A stretch of DNA of 64,000 nucleotides from Oceanimonas pelagia (lineage in GTDB: Bacteria > Pseudomonadota > Gammaproteobacteria > Enterobacterales > Aeromonadaceae): NCBI RefSeq assembly GCF_030849025.1, contig NZ_CP118224.1:1348001-1412000 (forward strand), in the 5' to 3' direction. This document shows, piece after piece, positions 35,671-45,418 of this stretch; within the stretch, counting starts at the first letter, position 1; every line of letters starts with the position of its first letter. A program made the translations under genes and the position numbers. Under the pieces are notes generated by a model, which saw nothing but the letters and a program-made list of their open reading frames with translations, did not search any database and was not told where the DNA came from.

Positions 35671-36741
35671 TTAAACCGCCGGGATCTGCTGGGTAATGCA
35701 GTGAATATTGCCGCCACCGAGCAGAATTTCCCGCGCCGGTATGCCCACCACTTCCAGCTCCGGGAAGATGGTTTCCAGCCGGGACTGCGCCTCACCGTCG
35801 GTGCGCGAGTCCAGCAGCGGAAACAGCAGCCGGCCATTGGTGATGAGAAAGTTCACATACGACGCCGCCAGCCGCTCGCCGGCCGGGCGTGGCACCCCGC
35901 TGCCGCTGGCCACGCCGGCGGCTTCCTCGTCGCTGATGTACAGCGGGCCCGGTTGGGGCAGCAGCCACACCTTGAGCTTGCGGCCTTTGGCATCGGTGGC
36001 GGAGCTCAGCACTTCAAATGCCGCCTGGGTACGCACATACTGCGGATCCTGCGGGTCGTCGCAGCCGTGCAATATCACTTCACCCGGGCGGGCGAAACAG
36101 GCCATGTTGTCGATATGGCCGTCGGTTTCGTCCATGTACACCCCTTCGTCCAGCCAGATGAAGGTGGTCACCCCGAGGGTATCGCGCAGGTGCTGCTCGA
36201 TCTCGGCCTGGCTCAGGTGCGGGTTGCGGTTGGGGTTGAGCAGGCATTCGCGGGTGGTGAGCAGGGTGCCTTCGCCGTCCACATGAATGGAGCCGCCTTC
36301 CAGCACCAGCGGGCTTTCCACCGCCGCAATGCCATGCTGGGCCAGCATGGCTTGCGCCACCGCCTGATCCCGATCCCAGGGGGAATAGAGGCCGCCATGG
36401 TCACCGCCCCAGGCGTTAAAGCGCCAGTCAATGCCCTTGATGCCACCCTGGCCGTCTACCACCACGGTGGGACCGGTATCCCGGGCCCAGGCATCGTCAC
36501 TTTCAATCTGCACCAGAGTCACCGCCGCCGGCATGGTGGCGCTGGCCTTGTCCATTTCCGCCGCCGGCACCGCCATAAACACCGGCGTCACCTTTGAGAT
36601 GGCCTCGGCCAGCCCGGCAAAGGTGGCCTGGGCCGGGACGCCGTTTTCCCGCCAGTTGTCGGGGCGGTGGGGCCAGATCATCCACACCGCCTGCTGGGGC
36701 GCCCACTCGGCGGGCATGTAAAAGCCCTTGAGTGCGTCCAT
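35671..36741 (-). CDS. aguA: Agmatine deiminase
   Basis: Hydrolyses agmatine to N-carbamoylputrescine and ammonia. 356 residues from ATG 36741; the longer frame upstream overlaps aguB. Catalytic cysteine Cys348 in [29 protein letters not shown] and [13 protein letters not shown] are the family motifs, with the ETDGHID block. It overlaps the aguB stop by one base (TGATG) and so is coupled to it. Confidence 0.97.
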   Translation of the reverse strand: MDALKGFYMPAEWAPQQAVWMIWPHRPDNWRENGVPAQATFAGLAEAISKVTPVFMAVPAAEMDKASATMPAAVTLVQIESDDAWARDTGPTVVVDGQGGIKGIDWRFNAWGGDHGGLYSPWDRDQAVAQAMLAQHGIAAVESPLVLEGGSIHVDGEGTLLTTRECLLNPNRNPHLSQAEIEQHLRDTLGVTTFIWLDEGVYMDETDGHIDNMACFARPGEVILHGCDDPQDPQYVRTQAAFEVLSSATDAKGRKLKVWLLPQPGPLYISDEEAAGVASGSGVPRPAGERLAASYVNFLITNGRLLFPLLDSRTDGEAQSRLETIFPELEVVGIPAREILLGGGNIHCITQQIPAV

Positions 36742-37631
36742 CAGCGGCCTCCGCTCTGTTTGCCGTCTGAAGTCAGCAGGGTCTGGTACATGGCCGGGCG
36801 GCGATCCCGGAACAGGCCCCAGCTGGCGCGGGTTTTGGCAATCTCCGCCAGATCGAAACTGTGCACCAGCACGCACTCACTGGTCTTGTCGGCCTGCTGC
36901 ACCAGCTCGCCGAACTGATCGGCAATAAAGGACGAGCCGTAGAAGGTGATTTCCAGGTTGTCGTGGTACTTGCTCTGCTCGGTGCCGATGCGGTTGGAGG
37001 CGATCACCGGCACCAGGTTGGCGGCGGCATGGCCCTGCTGGGTGCGGGTCCAGTGGGGCTGGCTGTTAATGCTGGCGTCCTGGGGCTCTGAGCCGATGGC
37101 GGTGGGGAAGAAAATCAGCTCGGCCCCCAGCAGCGCCAGGCTGCGGGCGGTTTCCGGGAACCACTGATCCCAGCAGATGCCCACGCCGATTTTGGCATAG
37201 CGGGTCTGCCACACCTTGAAGCCGGTGTCGCCGGGGGTAAAAAACTGCTTTTCCTGGTAGCCGGGACCGTTGGGAATGTGGGTCTTGCGGTACAGATCCA
37301 GCACGGCGCCGTCGGCGTCGATCACCACCAGGGAGTTGTAATAGGCATTGCCGGCGCGCTCAAAGAAGCTCAGCGGCAGCACCACTTCCAGCTCCTTGGC
37401 CAGCGCCTGAAAATGGGCAATCAGCGGGCTGTTGTCCACTTCCTGAGCCAGGGCAAAGTGCTCCGGGCTTTGATCAATGCAGAAGTAGGGCGCTTCAAAC
37501 AGCTCCTGAATAAGAATGATCTGGGCGCCCTGACCGGCGGCCTGGCGCACCAGCTTTTCGGCGCGGGCGATGTTTTCGTCTCGGTTCCAGCTGCAGGCCA
37601 TCTGGGTGGCGGCCACGGTTACCATGCTCAT
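36741..37631 (-). CDS. aguB: N-carbamoylputrescine amidase
   Basis: Nitrilase-superfamily enzyme giving putrescine, CO2 and ammonia. 296 residues from ATG 37631, seven bases after AAGGAG. The Glu-Lys-Cys triad is Glu43 ([10 protein letters not shown]), Lys116 (YRKTHIP) and Cys153 ([12 protein letters not shown]). First gene of aguBA, divergent from a LysR gene. Confidence 0.97.
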   Translation of the reverse strand: MSMVTVAATQMACSWNRDENIARAEKLVRQAAGQGAQIILIQELFEAPYFCIDQSPEHFALAQEVDNSPLIAHFQALAKELEVVLPLSFFERAGNAYYNSLVVIDADGAVLDLYRKTHIPNGPGYQEKQFFTPGDTGFKVWQTRYAKIGVGICWDQWFPETARSLALLGAELIFFPTAIGSEPQDASINSQPHWTRTQQGHAAANLVPVIASNRIGTEQSKYHDNLEITFYGSSFIADQFGELVQQADKTSECVLVHSFDLAEIAKTRASWGLFRDRRPAMYQTLLTSDGKQSGGR

Positions 37632-37725
37632 ATCAAGGCTCCTTGTATCGGGTTCAAACAACCGGTGCGGTGCGCCGGTTCGGATTGTGTTGAGTCTGCG
37701 GCTTGCCGGCTCATCCATCAAATGA

Positions 37726-37744
37726 ATAATATTAATTTTATTAT
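37726..37744. promoter_or_regulatory. AT-rich dyad between aguB and lysR
   Basis: ATAATA-N7-TATTAT lies in the 131-base divergent promoter region, a usual place for a LysR-type operator. No sequence match to a known regulator site is claimed. Confidence 0.35.
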
Positions 37745-37762
37745 CCATGGCGTGAATTATGT

Positions 37763-38665
37763 ATGAAGCTTCATCAACTCGATCTTAATCTGTTGCTGGC
37801 CTTTGACGCCCTGATGAGCCAGCGCAACGTCACCCGGGCGGCACAGCAGTGTTTTATCAGCCAGCCGGCCATGAGCCATGCCCTGAACCGGTTGCGCCAG
37901 TTCTTTGAAGATCCGCTGCTGGTACGCAGCGCCACCGGCATGCAACCTACCCAGCGGGCCCAGAGCCTGCATCAGGCGGTGCGCCGGGCGCTGACCCTGC
38001 TGGAGCAGGAACTGGGGCGGGAAGAACATTTCGAGCCGGCCAGCTCCCGCCGGCGTTTTGTGATCAGCACCACCGACTATGTGGAGTGTGTGCTGATCCC
38101 GCCACTGATTAACCGGCTGAAGACCCTGGCGCCCGGGGTACGCATTGAAATCGACATTCTGCGGGATCAACTGCCCGAGGCGGCGCTGGCCAATGGCGAG
38201 GTGGATCTGGTGCTGGGGTTTGATGAATATATGAAGGTACCGGCGTCGCTGTGCACCGAGACCTGGCTGACCGAGCCCCTGGCGGGAGTGGTGGCCGCCG
38301 ATCATTCTGAAGTAGGGGATGCGTTGACGCTGACGCAACTGACCGCGCTGCCCCATGTGTTTCACTCGCCTCTGGGGACCCGGGAGGCCAGCATCGATAC
38401 CTGGCTGGCAGAGCAGGGGCTGAAACGGCAGATTTCGGTGAACAGCCAGAGTTACATGTCGGCGGCGGCCATCGTGGCGCAAAGCGATCACCTGTTGGTG
38501 CTGCCCAGCAAGGTGGCCGGCCTGCTGGCCGGCGCCTGGCCGTTAAGAAAGGTGGCGCTGCCGGCCACGGCGCCGGTCTATCACCTCAACTGCGTCTGGC
38601 ACCCGCTGCACGACCGTCAGCCCGCCCTGCAATGGTTGCGGGAACTACTGCGCTCGTTGATTTGA
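37763..38665 (+). CDS. LysR-family regulator divergent from aguBA
   Basis: 300 residues: N-terminal winged helix (LNLLLAFDALMSQRNVTRAAQQCFISQPAMSHALNRL) and a C-terminal substrate-binding domain. By position it is the likely regulator of agmatine catabolism; the effector is unknown. Confidence 0.88.
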   Translation: MKLHQLDLNLLLAFDALMSQRNVTRAAQQCFISQPAMSHALNRLRQFFEDPLLVRSATGMQPTQRAQSLHQAVRRALTLLEQELGREEHFEPASSRRRFVISTTDYVECVLIPPLINRLKTLAPGVRIEIDILRDQLPEAALANGEVDLVLGFDEYMKVPASLCTETWLTEPLAGVVAADHSEVGDALTLTQLTALPHVFHSPLGTREASIDTWLAEQGLKRQISVNSQSYMSAAAIVAQSDHLLVLPSKVAGLLAGAWPLRKVALPATAPVYHLNCVWHPLHDRQPALQWLRELLRSLI

Positions 38666-38711
38666 ATTGACGGTGAGGTGTGAGGGGGAAGGGTTAAAGG
38701 GGTGAAAACCA

Positions 38712-38735
38712 CTGTGCCGGGCAAAGGCCCGGCAC
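38712..38735. terminator. GC hairpin after the lysR gene
   Basis: GTGCCGGGC / GCCCGGCAC stem with an AAAG loop and no T tract, in the gap between two converging genes. Confidence 0.4.
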
Positions 38736-38771
38736 AACTGATGGCTGACAGCTTACCGCTGAAAGCTCTTC

Positions 38772-40094
38772 TTAAAGTACCATGGCCGCCAGCCAGCCAA
38801 AGCCAATCAACGGAAGGTTGTAGTGCAGGAAGGTCGGTACCACCGAATCCCAGATATGATCGTGCTGGCCGTCGGCATTCAGGCCAGAAGTGGGCCCCAG
38901 CGTCGAGTCGGAGGCGGGCGAGCCGGCATCGCCCAGGGCGCCGGCGGTGCCGATAATGGCCAGGGTAGCCAGAGGTGAAAAGCCCAGCGACATGCACAGC
39001 GGCACGTAAATGGGGGCGATGATCGGAATGGTGGAAAACGACGAGCCAATGCCCATGGTGATCAGCAGGCCCACCACCAGCATGGCCAGCGCCGCCAGCG
39101 CCTTGTTGTCGCCCAGCACGCTGGCCACCGCCTGCACCAGGCTGCCAATGCCATCGGTGGCCTTGATCACGGCGGCAAAGCCGGCGGCGGAGATCATGAT
39201 AAAGCCGATCAGCGACATCATCTTTACCCCCTGAGTAAAGGCGTCCTGGCTTTCCCGGAACCTGATCACCCCGCCCATGGTGAAAATCACAAAGCCCACC
39301 ATGGCGCCGAGAATGATGGAATCGCTGTACAGTTGCAGGCTCAGCGCACTGGCAATGGCCACCACCGCAATGCCAATGTGCAGCGGGTTGATTTGAATGT
39401 GCTCGGGCTCTACCGCGATGATCTTGCTTTCATCGTAGCGGCGGGGCTTGCGGTAGCTGATAAACAGCGCCACCAGCAGCCCGAGGAACATGCCGCCCAC
39501 CGGAATGCCCATGGCCAGGGGCAGCATGCCCTTGGTGGCCTCAACGCCGTTTTCTACCAGGTTGGCCAGCAGAATGTTGTTGAGAAAAATGCCGCCAAAA
39601 CCCACCGGCAGCAGCATGTAGGTGGCGGTCAGACCAAAGGTGAGCACGCAGGCCACCGCCCGGCGGTCCAGCTGCAGCCGCGCCATCACGTGCAGCAGCG
39701 GCGGCACCAGAATGGGAATAAAGGCGATGTGAATGGGGATCAGGTTCTGGGACGACACCGCCGCCAGCAGCAGGGCACACAGCAGCACCGCCTTGATCCA
39801 CAGCACCCGGCCCTGGCTGGCGTCCTGGCCGAGGGCACGAATAATGCGTACCGCCAGCAGATCGGTAATGCCGGAGCGGGAAATGGCCACCGCAAAGGCG
39901 CCGAGCATGGCGTAGCTGAGGGCGATGGTGGCGCCGCCGCCCAGGCCATCGGCAAAAATTTTGGCAGTGTCGGTCAGCGACAGGCCAGCCACCAGGCCGC
40001 CCACCAGGGCGCTCAGCGCCAATGAGATCACCACGTTGATGCGCAGCAGGCTCAGCACCAGCATCAGAGACACGGCGATGACAACGGGATTCAT
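38772..40094 (-). CDS. Na+/H+ antiporter family membrane transporter
   Basis: 440 residues with 11-12 hydrophobic segments from the N terminus ([35 protein letters not shown]). It carries conserved polar elements of the NhaC/YuiF-type superfamily: [56 protein letters not shown] and [33 protein letters not shown]. Ion and substrate are assigned by family only; members may carry other small solutes. Monocistronic. Confidence 0.8.
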   Translation of the reverse strand: MNPVVIAVSLMLVLSLLRINVVISLALSALVGGLVAGLSLTDTAKIFADGLGGGATIALSYAMLGAFAVAISRSGITDLLAVRIIRALGQDASQGRVLWIKAVLLCALLLAAVSSQNLIPIHIAFIPILVPPLLHVMARLQLDRRAVACVLTFGLTATYMLLPVGFGGIFLNNILLANLVENGVEATKGMLPLAMGIPVGGMFLGLLVALFISYRKPRRYDESKIIAVEPEHIQINPLHIGIAVVAIASALSLQLYSDSIILGAMVGFVIFTMGGVIRFRESQDAFTQGVKMMSLIGFIMISAAGFAAVIKATDGIGSLVQAVASVLGDNKALAALAMLVVGLLITMGIGSSFSTIPIIAPIYVPLCMSLGFSPLATLAIIGTAGALGDAGSPASDSTLGPTSGLNADGQHDHIWDSVVPTFLHYNLPLIGFGWLAAMVL

Positions 40095-40238
40095 GGAATA
40101 TCCTTCAGGTTTTTACAAAAAAAGAAGCGGGTAGTTTGCAAATTGAGCCGGGAATGTCGAGCATTATTTTGTTTTTGTCCCCGGCGGGTTGTTTTGTTTG
40201 TTTTTTGAGCAGGTGACGGGGCTTGTCTGCCTTGCCCC

Positions 40239-40267
40239 TTGGGTTTGTCGATGGGCACCCATATAAT
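40239..40267 (+). promoter_or_regulatory. Promoter of the peroxiredoxin gene
   Basis: TTGGGT (40239-40244), 17-base spacer, consensus TATAAT (40262-40267), 60 bases before the ATG. The leader ends CCCAAGGAGATAAAA, a strong RBS. Confidence 0.7.
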
Positions 40268-40326
40268 ATCTGACTGATTCGGTATGGTTTTAAAAAACCG
40301 TTCTGTTAAAACCCAAGGAGATAAAA

Positions 40327-40932
40327 ATGAGCGTACTGGTAGGCCGTCAGGCACCCGACTTTACCGCTGCCGCCGTGCTGGGCAATGGCGAAATCGTTGA
40401 GAACTTCAACCTCAAGGAATTCACCAAGGGCAAAGCCGCCGTGGTGTTCTTCTATCCGCTGGACTTCACCTTTGTGTGTCCTTCCGAGCTGATCGCCTTC
40501 GATCACCGTTTTGAAGAGTTCCAGAGCCGTGGTGTGGAAGTGATTGGTGTGTCCATCGACTCTCAGTTCACCCACAACGCCTGGCGCAACACCGCCATCG
40601 ACAAGGGCGGCATCGGTCAGGTGCGTTATCCGCTGGTGGCCGATGTCAAGCACGAAATCTGCCAGGCCTATGACGTTGAGCATCCGGAAGCCGGTGTGGC
40701 CTTCCGCGGCTCTTTCCTGATCGACGCCAACGGCGTGGTTCGCCACCAGGTAGTGAACGATCTGCCCCTGGGCCGTAACATCGACGAGATGCTGCGCATG
40801 ATCGATGCCCTGCAGTTCCACGAAGAGCACGGTGAAGTGTGCCCCGCCCAGTGGGAAAAGGGCAAGGCCGGCATGCAGGCCTCTCCGGACGGTGTGGCCA
40901 GCTACCTGTCTGAAAACGCTGCCGGCCTGTAA
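40327..40932 (+). CDS. Typical 2-Cys peroxiredoxin (AhpC/TSA family)
   Basis: Reduces hydrogen peroxide and organic peroxides. 201 residues; peroxidatic Cys51 in DFTFVCPSE and resolving Cys172 in GEVCPAQW. GGIGQVRYPLVAD (GG-loop type) and a YL-containing C-terminal tail (SYLSENAAGL) suggest a robust-to-sensitive Prx1/AhpC type. Strong RBS and promoter fit a highly expressed protein. ahpF is not adjacent, so the reductant is unknown. Confidence 0.95.
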   Translation: MSVLVGRQAPDFTAAAVLGNGEIVENFNLKEFTKGKAAVVFFYPLDFTFVCPSELIAFDHRFEEFQSRGVEVIGVSIDSQFTHNAWRNTAIDKGGIGQVRYPLVADVKHEICQAYDVEHPEAGVAFRGSFLIDANGVVRHQVVNDLPLGRNIDEMLRMIDALQFHEEHGEVCPAQWEKGKAGMQASPDGVASYLSENAAGL

Positions 40933-40950
40933 GGCGACCGTACAGCACGA

Positions 40951-40979
40951 CAATGCCGGCATGATGCCGGCATTTTTTA
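40951..40979 (+). terminator. Intrinsic terminator of the peroxiredoxin gene
   Basis: AATGCCGGC / GCCGGCATT stem followed by T6; the converging small gene ends at its edge. Confidence 0.85.
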
Positions 40980-41225
40980 TGGCTGCTGTTGGCTTATTTC
41001 CACCCCGGGGCCGCCCAGGTCATCGGCCGCGTGCAGCGGGGTGGGCTCGGTTACCCCCCATATCAGCAGCAGTGCAGCCATCGCCACCGTGCTCATCAGC
41101 CACGACAACGGCCTGTGCAGCAGCGACGTGCTCTGTACGTCGTCCCGCAGGGTACGGCAATGAATGCAACGCTTGTGATGGGCAAAAAACGGTTGGCCGC
41201 ATTGCTCACAATGGATCAACGACAT
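40977..41225 (-). CDS. Small zinc-ribbon membrane protein of unknown function
   Basis: 82 residues. The N-terminal zinc ribbon has two CxxC pairs (CEQCGQPFFAHHKRCIHCR). One transmembrane helix follows at about 38-57 (PLSWLMSTVAMAALLLIWGV), then a short acidic tail. AGGAAT precedes the ATG. No family is recognised. The open frame on the opposite strand lacks such features. Confidence 0.65.
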   Translation of the reverse strand: MSLIHCEQCGQPFFAHHKRCIHCRTLRDDVQSTSLLHRPLSWLMSTVAMAALLLIWGVTEPTPLHAADDLGGPGVEISQQQP

Positions 41226-41388
41226 ATCCCGATTCCTTTTTTATTGTTCGTATGGCTCTCTTCCCCGACGGCAATATTATCCGCAGGTGGTATTTTGAAC
41301 AATTTTAAAAAGGACTCAAATGATTATTTTGTGATCGCGCTGGCGTAATTGTGAGCAGGTGAGGGCGGCCGGGCCGCCCGTTACCCCA

Positions 41389-41634
41389 TCAGGCGGGCGT
41401 GGATTCCTTGAGTAGGCCCAGCATGATTTGAGCGTGCTCGGCGGTTTCACGACCCAGCTCGGTCAGGTAGCCGCCATCGGGCTGGGTGATCAGTCCTTTT
41501 TCGTGCAGGCGCGCGGCGGCCTCGATCAGGCCGGGGCTGGCATCGTGGTGCACCTTGATGCCCTGCTGAGTGGTATCGAGATTGAAATGCAACAACAGGT
41601 TGAGTTCGTCCATCAGTGCCGGGTGATAGCGCAT
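41389..41634 (-). CDS. TIGR02647 family small protein
   Basis: 81 residues matching the TIGR02647 pattern: MDELNLLLHFNLDTTQQGIKVHHDA, then LITQPDGGYLTELGRETAEHAQ. Looks like a small winged-helix fold; sometimes annotated as DNA-binding, without direct evidence. Monocistronic. The 160 bases upstream of the zinc-ribbon gene boundary hold only a GC palindrome near 41367. Confidence 0.8.
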   Translation of the reverse strand: MRYHPALMDELNLLLHFNLDTTQQGIKVHHDASPGLIEAAARLHEKGLITQPDGGYLTELGRETAEHAQIMLGLLKESTPA

Positions 41635-41805
41635 GGGCAGTCCTTTAGCGAGTGAGAAACACCTGTCACGTTAGCCTGTTATGACGCCGGGGAGTGAGGC
41701 GCGGGTCACAATTACCGAGTCGACCGGGTCTTTTTCGGGCTTGCATCCGGCAGCCCGGTTGCGGATTATGTGAGTTTTGTCACAACCACCAAGGAACATG
41801 CCCGC

Positions 41806-43284
41806 ATGAGCGCCATTTGTATCAAGGACGCCCGTTTTGCCATCAGCGATCGTCATCAGTTGCACATTCCCGAACTGAGCCTGGCCGGCGGCCAGTGCTG
41901 GGCCTTTGTGGGGGCCAATGGCAGCGGCAAAACGGCACTGGCCCGGGCCCTGGCGGGGGAGCTGAAGTGCCTGGAAGGCCAGGCCGGGCACCACTTTTCC
42001 CGTGTAGAATGGGTATCGTTCGAGCAGCTTCAGCAACTGGCGGACCGGGAGCGGGACGAGGATGAGAGCGATCTGCTCGACGTTCAGGACGACGGTCACA
42101 GCGCCCGCCAGATTATTCTTGAGGGCGGTAATGACAAGGCCCGGCTTGAGGCGCTGGCGGCGCGCTTTGGCATCACCGCGCTGCTGGATCGCGGTTTCAA
42201 GTACCTTTCTACCGGTGAAACCCGCAAGGTGCTGCTGTGCCGGGCGCTGCTGAGCCAGCCCGAGCTGTTGGTGCTCGACGAGCCCTTTGACGGCCTGGAC
42301 GCCCATTCCCACGAGGGCCTGATGGGACTGCTGGCCGAGCTGGTGGCTGCCGGCCAGACCCTGGTGCTGATCGTTAATCGCTTCGAAGAGCTGCCCGGCT
42401 TTGCCAGCCATCTCGGCATGCTGGCCGAATGCGAGCTGATCCAGGCCGGCCCGCGGGAAGCGGTGAGCGCCTCGGTCGAACTGCAGCAGCTCCACCACCT
42501 GGCGGCGCTGGAAGCCTGCACGCGCGCCCTGCCGCCGGCGGATCCGGACGCCGAGCGCCGGGAGCTGGACACCGTAACGCCGCGCATTGTGATGCGTGAC
42601 ATTCAGGTCAGCTATGGCGACAAGGTGATCCTCAATGGCCTCAACTGGCAGGTAAATCCGGGGGAGCACTGGCAGGTAATGGGCCCCAACGGCGCCGGCA
42701 AGTCTACCCTGCTGAGCCTGGTCACCGGCGATCACCCCCAGGGCTACAGCAACGATCTCACCCTGTTTGGCCGGCGCCGGGGCAGTGGTGAGACCATCTG
42801 GGACATCAAGCAGCACATCGGCTACGTCAGCACCACCATGCAGCAGGACTACCGGGTGACCGCCACGCCCAAAGCGGTGATCCTGTCGGGCTTTTTCGAC
42901 TCCATCGGCGTGTATCAGCAACCCGGCGATGCCCAGCTCAAGCTGGCGGATCAGTGGCTGGCGCTGCTCGGCATGGAGCGGCTGGCCAACGAGCCCTTCC
43001 GTAATCTTTCCTACGGCCAGCAGCGGCTGCTGCTGATCGCCCGGGCCATGGTCAAGCATCCGCCCATTCTTATCCTCGACGAGCCGCTGCAGGGGCTGGA
43101 TACCTTTAACCGCCACTGGGTCAAACGCTGGATCGATCTGCTGGTGGCCGAAGGCGGCACTCAGTTGCTGTTTGTGTCTCATCATCCGTCGGATGCTCCC
43201 TCCTGTATCAGCCACCGGCTCAGCTTTGTGCCTGACGGCGAGGGTGGTTACCGCTACCTTGGTGAGGCGCTCAACAAGGCTTGA
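41806..43284 (+). CDS. modF: ModF, duplicated ABC ATPase linked to molybdate transport
   Basis: 492 residues from ATG 41806 (AAGGAA upstream). Two complete ABC cassettes: Walker A GANGSGKT with signature LSTGETRK and Walker B LLVLDEP in the first; GPNGAGKS, LSYGQQR and ILILDEP in the second. No membrane domain. E. coli ModF (490 residues, next to modABC) is the closest known protein. Its exact role, storage or handling of molybdate, is unproven. It fits the molybdenum theme of the window although modABC is absent. Confidence 0.87.
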   Translation: MSAICIKDARFAISDRHQLHIPELSLAGGQCWAFVGANGSGKTALARALAGELKCLEGQAGHHFSRVEWVSFEQLQQLADRERDEDESDLLDVQDDGHSARQIILEGGNDKARLEALAARFGITALLDRGFKYLSTGETRKVLLCRALLSQPELLVLDEPFDGLDAHSHEGLMGLLAELVAAGQTLVLIVNRFEELPGFASHLGMLAECELIQAGPREAVSASVELQQLHHLAALEACTRALPPADPDAERRELDTVTPRIVMRDIQVSYGDKVILNGLNWQVNPGEHWQVMGPNGAGKSTLLSLVTGDHPQGYSNDLTLFGRRRGSGETIWDIKQHIGYVSTTMQQDYRVTATPKAVILSGFFDSIGVYQQPGDAQLKLADQWLALLGMERLANEPFRNLSYGQQRLLLIARAMVKHPPILILDEPLQGLDTFNRHWVKRWIDLLVAEGGTQLLFVSHHPSDAPSCISHRLSFVPDGEGGYRYLGEALNKA

Positions 43285-43342
43285 CCCGAAACAAGGACGG
43301 GGTCAGGATGGGGATCCCACTTGTTCGTCGGGATGTTGACCG

Positions 43343-44017
43343 ATGCTGAATATGGACTTTTCTCAAGCTGTGACCCTTCCCTATCAGGCTGAACGCTGGC
43401 AACCGTCGCCGGCCGCCGGCGTGTGGCGTTATCCGCTGGAGCGCGAAGCCGCAGAAAGCGGCCATGTGACCAGCCTGGTGCGGTTTGAGCCGGGGGCGGC
43501 GTTTCCTGAACATGCCCATCCCCTGGGTGAGGAGTTCTGGGTGCTGGAGGGCACCTTTTCCGATGAAAATGGCGATCACGCCGCCGGCAGCTATGTACGC
43601 CATCCGCCGGGCAGCCGGCACCGGGCCTTCAGCCGGGAAGGCTGCGTGATTTTCGTCAAGCTTAACCAGTTCGAGCCCGCAGACGATGCCGTTCGTGTGG
43701 TGGTGGAAAAGCAGGGGCTCTGGCTGACTGGCGAGCACGGCTTTCGCCGGCTGGCACTGCACCGTTATGGCGGGGTCAACACCAGCCTGCTGGAATTTGC
43801 CGAGGGCGGCCGTTTTCCTGCCTGCTGCTACCGGGACGGACTGGAGATCCTGGTGCTGGAAGGAGAGCTGAGCGATGGCAGTGCGCGTTTTGGCGCGCGC
43901 AGCTGGCTGCGTCTGCCACCCATGTCGGTGCCGGCGCTGCAGGCCAGTGGCCATACCCGGCTGTGGGTGCGCACCGGCCACCTGACCAGGGCGCGGCCGG
44001 TGAGCCAGGTCATGTAG
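43343..44017 (+). CDS. ChrR-like two-cupin protein
   Basis: 224 residues (an ATG three codons in, 43352, is an alternative start). Two tandem cupin domains of the ChrR type: the first with FPEHAHPLGEEFWVLEGTFSDENGDHAAGSYVRHPPGSRH keeps the metal ligands, while the second (FPACCYRDGLEILVLEGELSDGSARFGARSWLRLPP) has lost the histidines. The zinc-binding anti-sigma N-terminal domain of true ChrR is missing, and no ECF sigma gene is adjacent, so it is more likely an enzyme or metal-binding protein than an anti-sigma factor. Confidence 0.8.
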   Translation: MLNMDFSQAVTLPYQAERWQPSPAAGVWRYPLEREAAESGHVTSLVRFEPGAAFPEHAHPLGEEFWVLEGTFSDENGDHAAGSYVRHPPGSRHRAFSREGCVIFVKLNQFEPADDAVRVVVEKQGLWLTGEHGFRRLALHRYGGVNTSLLEFAEGGRFPACCYRDGLEILVLEGELSDGSARFGARSWLRLPPMSVPALQASGHTRLWVRTGHLTRARPVSQVM

Positions 44018-44019
44018 GC

Positions 44020-44050
44020 AAACAGCCCGCCGGATGGCGGGCTGTTTGTT
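44020..44050. terminator. Bidirectional terminator between cupin gene and rnt
   Basis: AAACAGCCCGCC / GGCGGGCTGTTT with loop GGAT; T and A tracts serve both converging genes. Confidence 0.8.
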
Positions 44051-44723
44051 ATGGCTGCGGCTCGGGCTCGCCGAAGTCCGGCGTGTCGGCGGGCGCGGGG
44101 GGCCAGCCGCCCAGCAGCTTCCAGCGGTTGACGATGGTGCAGAACAGCTCGGCGGTCTTGCGGGTATCGTACAGGGCGCTGTGGGCTTCCTTGTTGTCAA
44201 AGCTCATGCCGGCGGCACGGCAGGCCTTGGCCAGCACCGTCTGGCCCAGGGCCAGGCCGGCCAGGCTGGCGGTGTCAAAGGTGGCGAAGGGGTGAAAGGG
44301 GTTGCGCTTGAGCTCGGCGCGCTCCGCCGCCGCCATCACGAAGCCGTGGTCGAAGGAGGCATTGTGGGCCACGATCACCGCGCGCTGACACTGGTTGGCC
44401 TTGATGCCCTTGCGCACCCCCTTGAAGATGTGCTCGAGCGCTTCCCGCTCGGTTACGGCGCCGCGCAGGGCGCTCCAGGGGTCGATGCCGGTAAATTCCA
44501 GCGCCGCCGGCTCCAGATTGGCTCCCTCAAAGGGAGTAACATGAAAATGAAAGGTCTGATCCGGACTCAGCCAGCCATTTTTGTCCATTTTCAGAGTGAT
44601 GGCGGCAATTTCCAGCAGGGCGTCGGTGCGGGCATTAAAGCCGCCGGTCTCCACGTCGATCACCACCGGGTAGTAGCCTCGAAAACGCTCGTGTAGCTGA
44701 TTTGCTGACGTTGTTGCCGTCAT
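44049..44723 (-). CDS. rnt: Ribonuclease T
   Basis: DEDDh 3'-5' exonuclease maturing tRNA and other stable RNA 3' ends. 224 residues with Exo[12 protein letters not shown] (Asp23, Glu25), Exo[14 protein letters not shown] and Exo[17 protein letters not shown] (His and Asp). Matches E. coli RNase T; upstream of it, divergently, lies a tRNA gene. Confidence 0.95.
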   Translation of the reverse strand: MTATTSANQLHERFRGYYPVVIDVETGGFNARTDALLEIAAITLKMDKNGWLSPDQTFHFHVTPFEGANLEPAALEFTGIDPWSALRGAVTEREALEHIFKGVRKGIKANQCQRAVIVAHNASFDHGFVMAAAERAELKRNPFHPFATFDTASLAGLALGQTVLAKACRAAGMSFDNKEAHSALYDTRKTAELFCTIVNRWKLLGGWPPAPADTPDFGEPEPQP

Positions 44724-44853
44724 GTTGTTCCTGTCGCTGCAAAAAATGGTCGTTCATTATGCCAGAACCGGCCGCTATCGTCGCCCGCCACGGGGGTAAG
44801 CCAAACGAATGGCGTAATAATGCGCAAACGAAACGCACGGTCAGAAAAAGGGG

Positions 44854-44882
44854 TTGCACCCGGCGCCGGCCTTGCCTACTAT
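44854..44882 (+). promoter_or_regulatory. Promoter of tRNA-Ser
   Basis: TTGCAC (44854-44859), 17-base spacer, TACTAT (44877-44882) and a GC-rich discriminator ACGCCCCGC, 41 bases before the tRNA. Confidence 0.75.
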
Positions 44883-44923
44883 ACGCCCCGCTGCCGCGGC
44901 ATGGTCCGACAGCAACAAAATCT

Positions 44924-45011
44924 GGTGAGGTGTCCGAGTGGCCGAAGGAGCACGCCTGGAAAGTGTGTATACGGAAACGTATCGAGGGTTCGAATCCCTC
45001 CCTCACCGCCA
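44924..45011 (+). tRNA. tRNA-Ser (anticodon GGA)
   Basis: 88 bases with encoded CCA. Acceptor stem GGTGAGG/CCTCACC, anticodon loop CTGGAAA (GGA at 44958-44960), the long class II variable arm (TATACGGAAACGTAT) and T-arm GGTTCGAATCC. Confidence 0.96.
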
Positions 45012-45021
45012 AACAAGATAA

Positions 45022-45054
45022 GCCCTTGATTCTTAACGGATTCAAGGGTTTTTT
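45022..45054 (+). terminator. Intrinsic terminator of tRNA-Ser
   Basis: CCCTTGAT / ATTCAAGGG stem followed by T6. Confidence 0.8.
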
Positions 45055-45334
45055 CGTTTCAGAACCCAGGCCGCCTTTCACCGATTGGTACAGAAGGGTG
45101 GTACAGAATGAGCGTCGTCGTACCCCCTGACGCCGTCTATCCCCCGGGGGCGCAGTCCGTCTCCACCGCTCCGCTCAAGGCGACATTTTCAACCTCAGGG
45201 TTTTACCTGCGAGGGCGTGCCCCTTGGCATTCCATGGCGCCATTTTTACCAGACTGGCCTGCTTTTTGCTGTGGTGAACGGCGTGAATGCAAAGCAAAGG
45301 GTGAATACCTTGCAAGGAGCCGGGAGCGTACATT
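45055..45334. other. Gene-poor stretch after tRNA-Ser
   Basis: No supported gene. A 9-base direct repeat GGTACAGAA (45087-45095 and 45100-45108) lies about 75 bases past the tRNA, of the kind seen at the left edge of integrated elements; no integrase is present. The rest shows no clear element. Confidence 0.4.
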
Positions 45335-45418
45335 ATGGAAACGGACTGGGTAGAGCGGTGCTTGTGGCTGTTGTTGGCGTTGAATGTTTTGTTCATGTTG
45401 CTGTACGAGGGTTTCTGA
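45335..45418 (+). CDS. Candidate single-pass membrane microprotein (27 aa)
   Basis: ATG 45335 follows GGGAG by eight bases. The product begins METDWVERCLWLLLALNVLF and ends LLYEGF: an acidic amphipathic start, a 14-16 residue hydrophobic helix and a short tail, typical of bacterial membrane microproteins. A second tiny in-phase product start (MAKKPAASKKRNR, 45421-45462) follows two bases after its stop. No known family is recognised. Confidence 0.45.
   Translation: METDWVERCLWLLLALNVLFMLLYEGF

Noticed and set aside
43271-44200. 309-codon open frame antisense to the cupin gene
   Set aside because: The plus-strand frame encodes two recognisable cupin domains; this frame encodes nothing recognisable and runs through a terminator.
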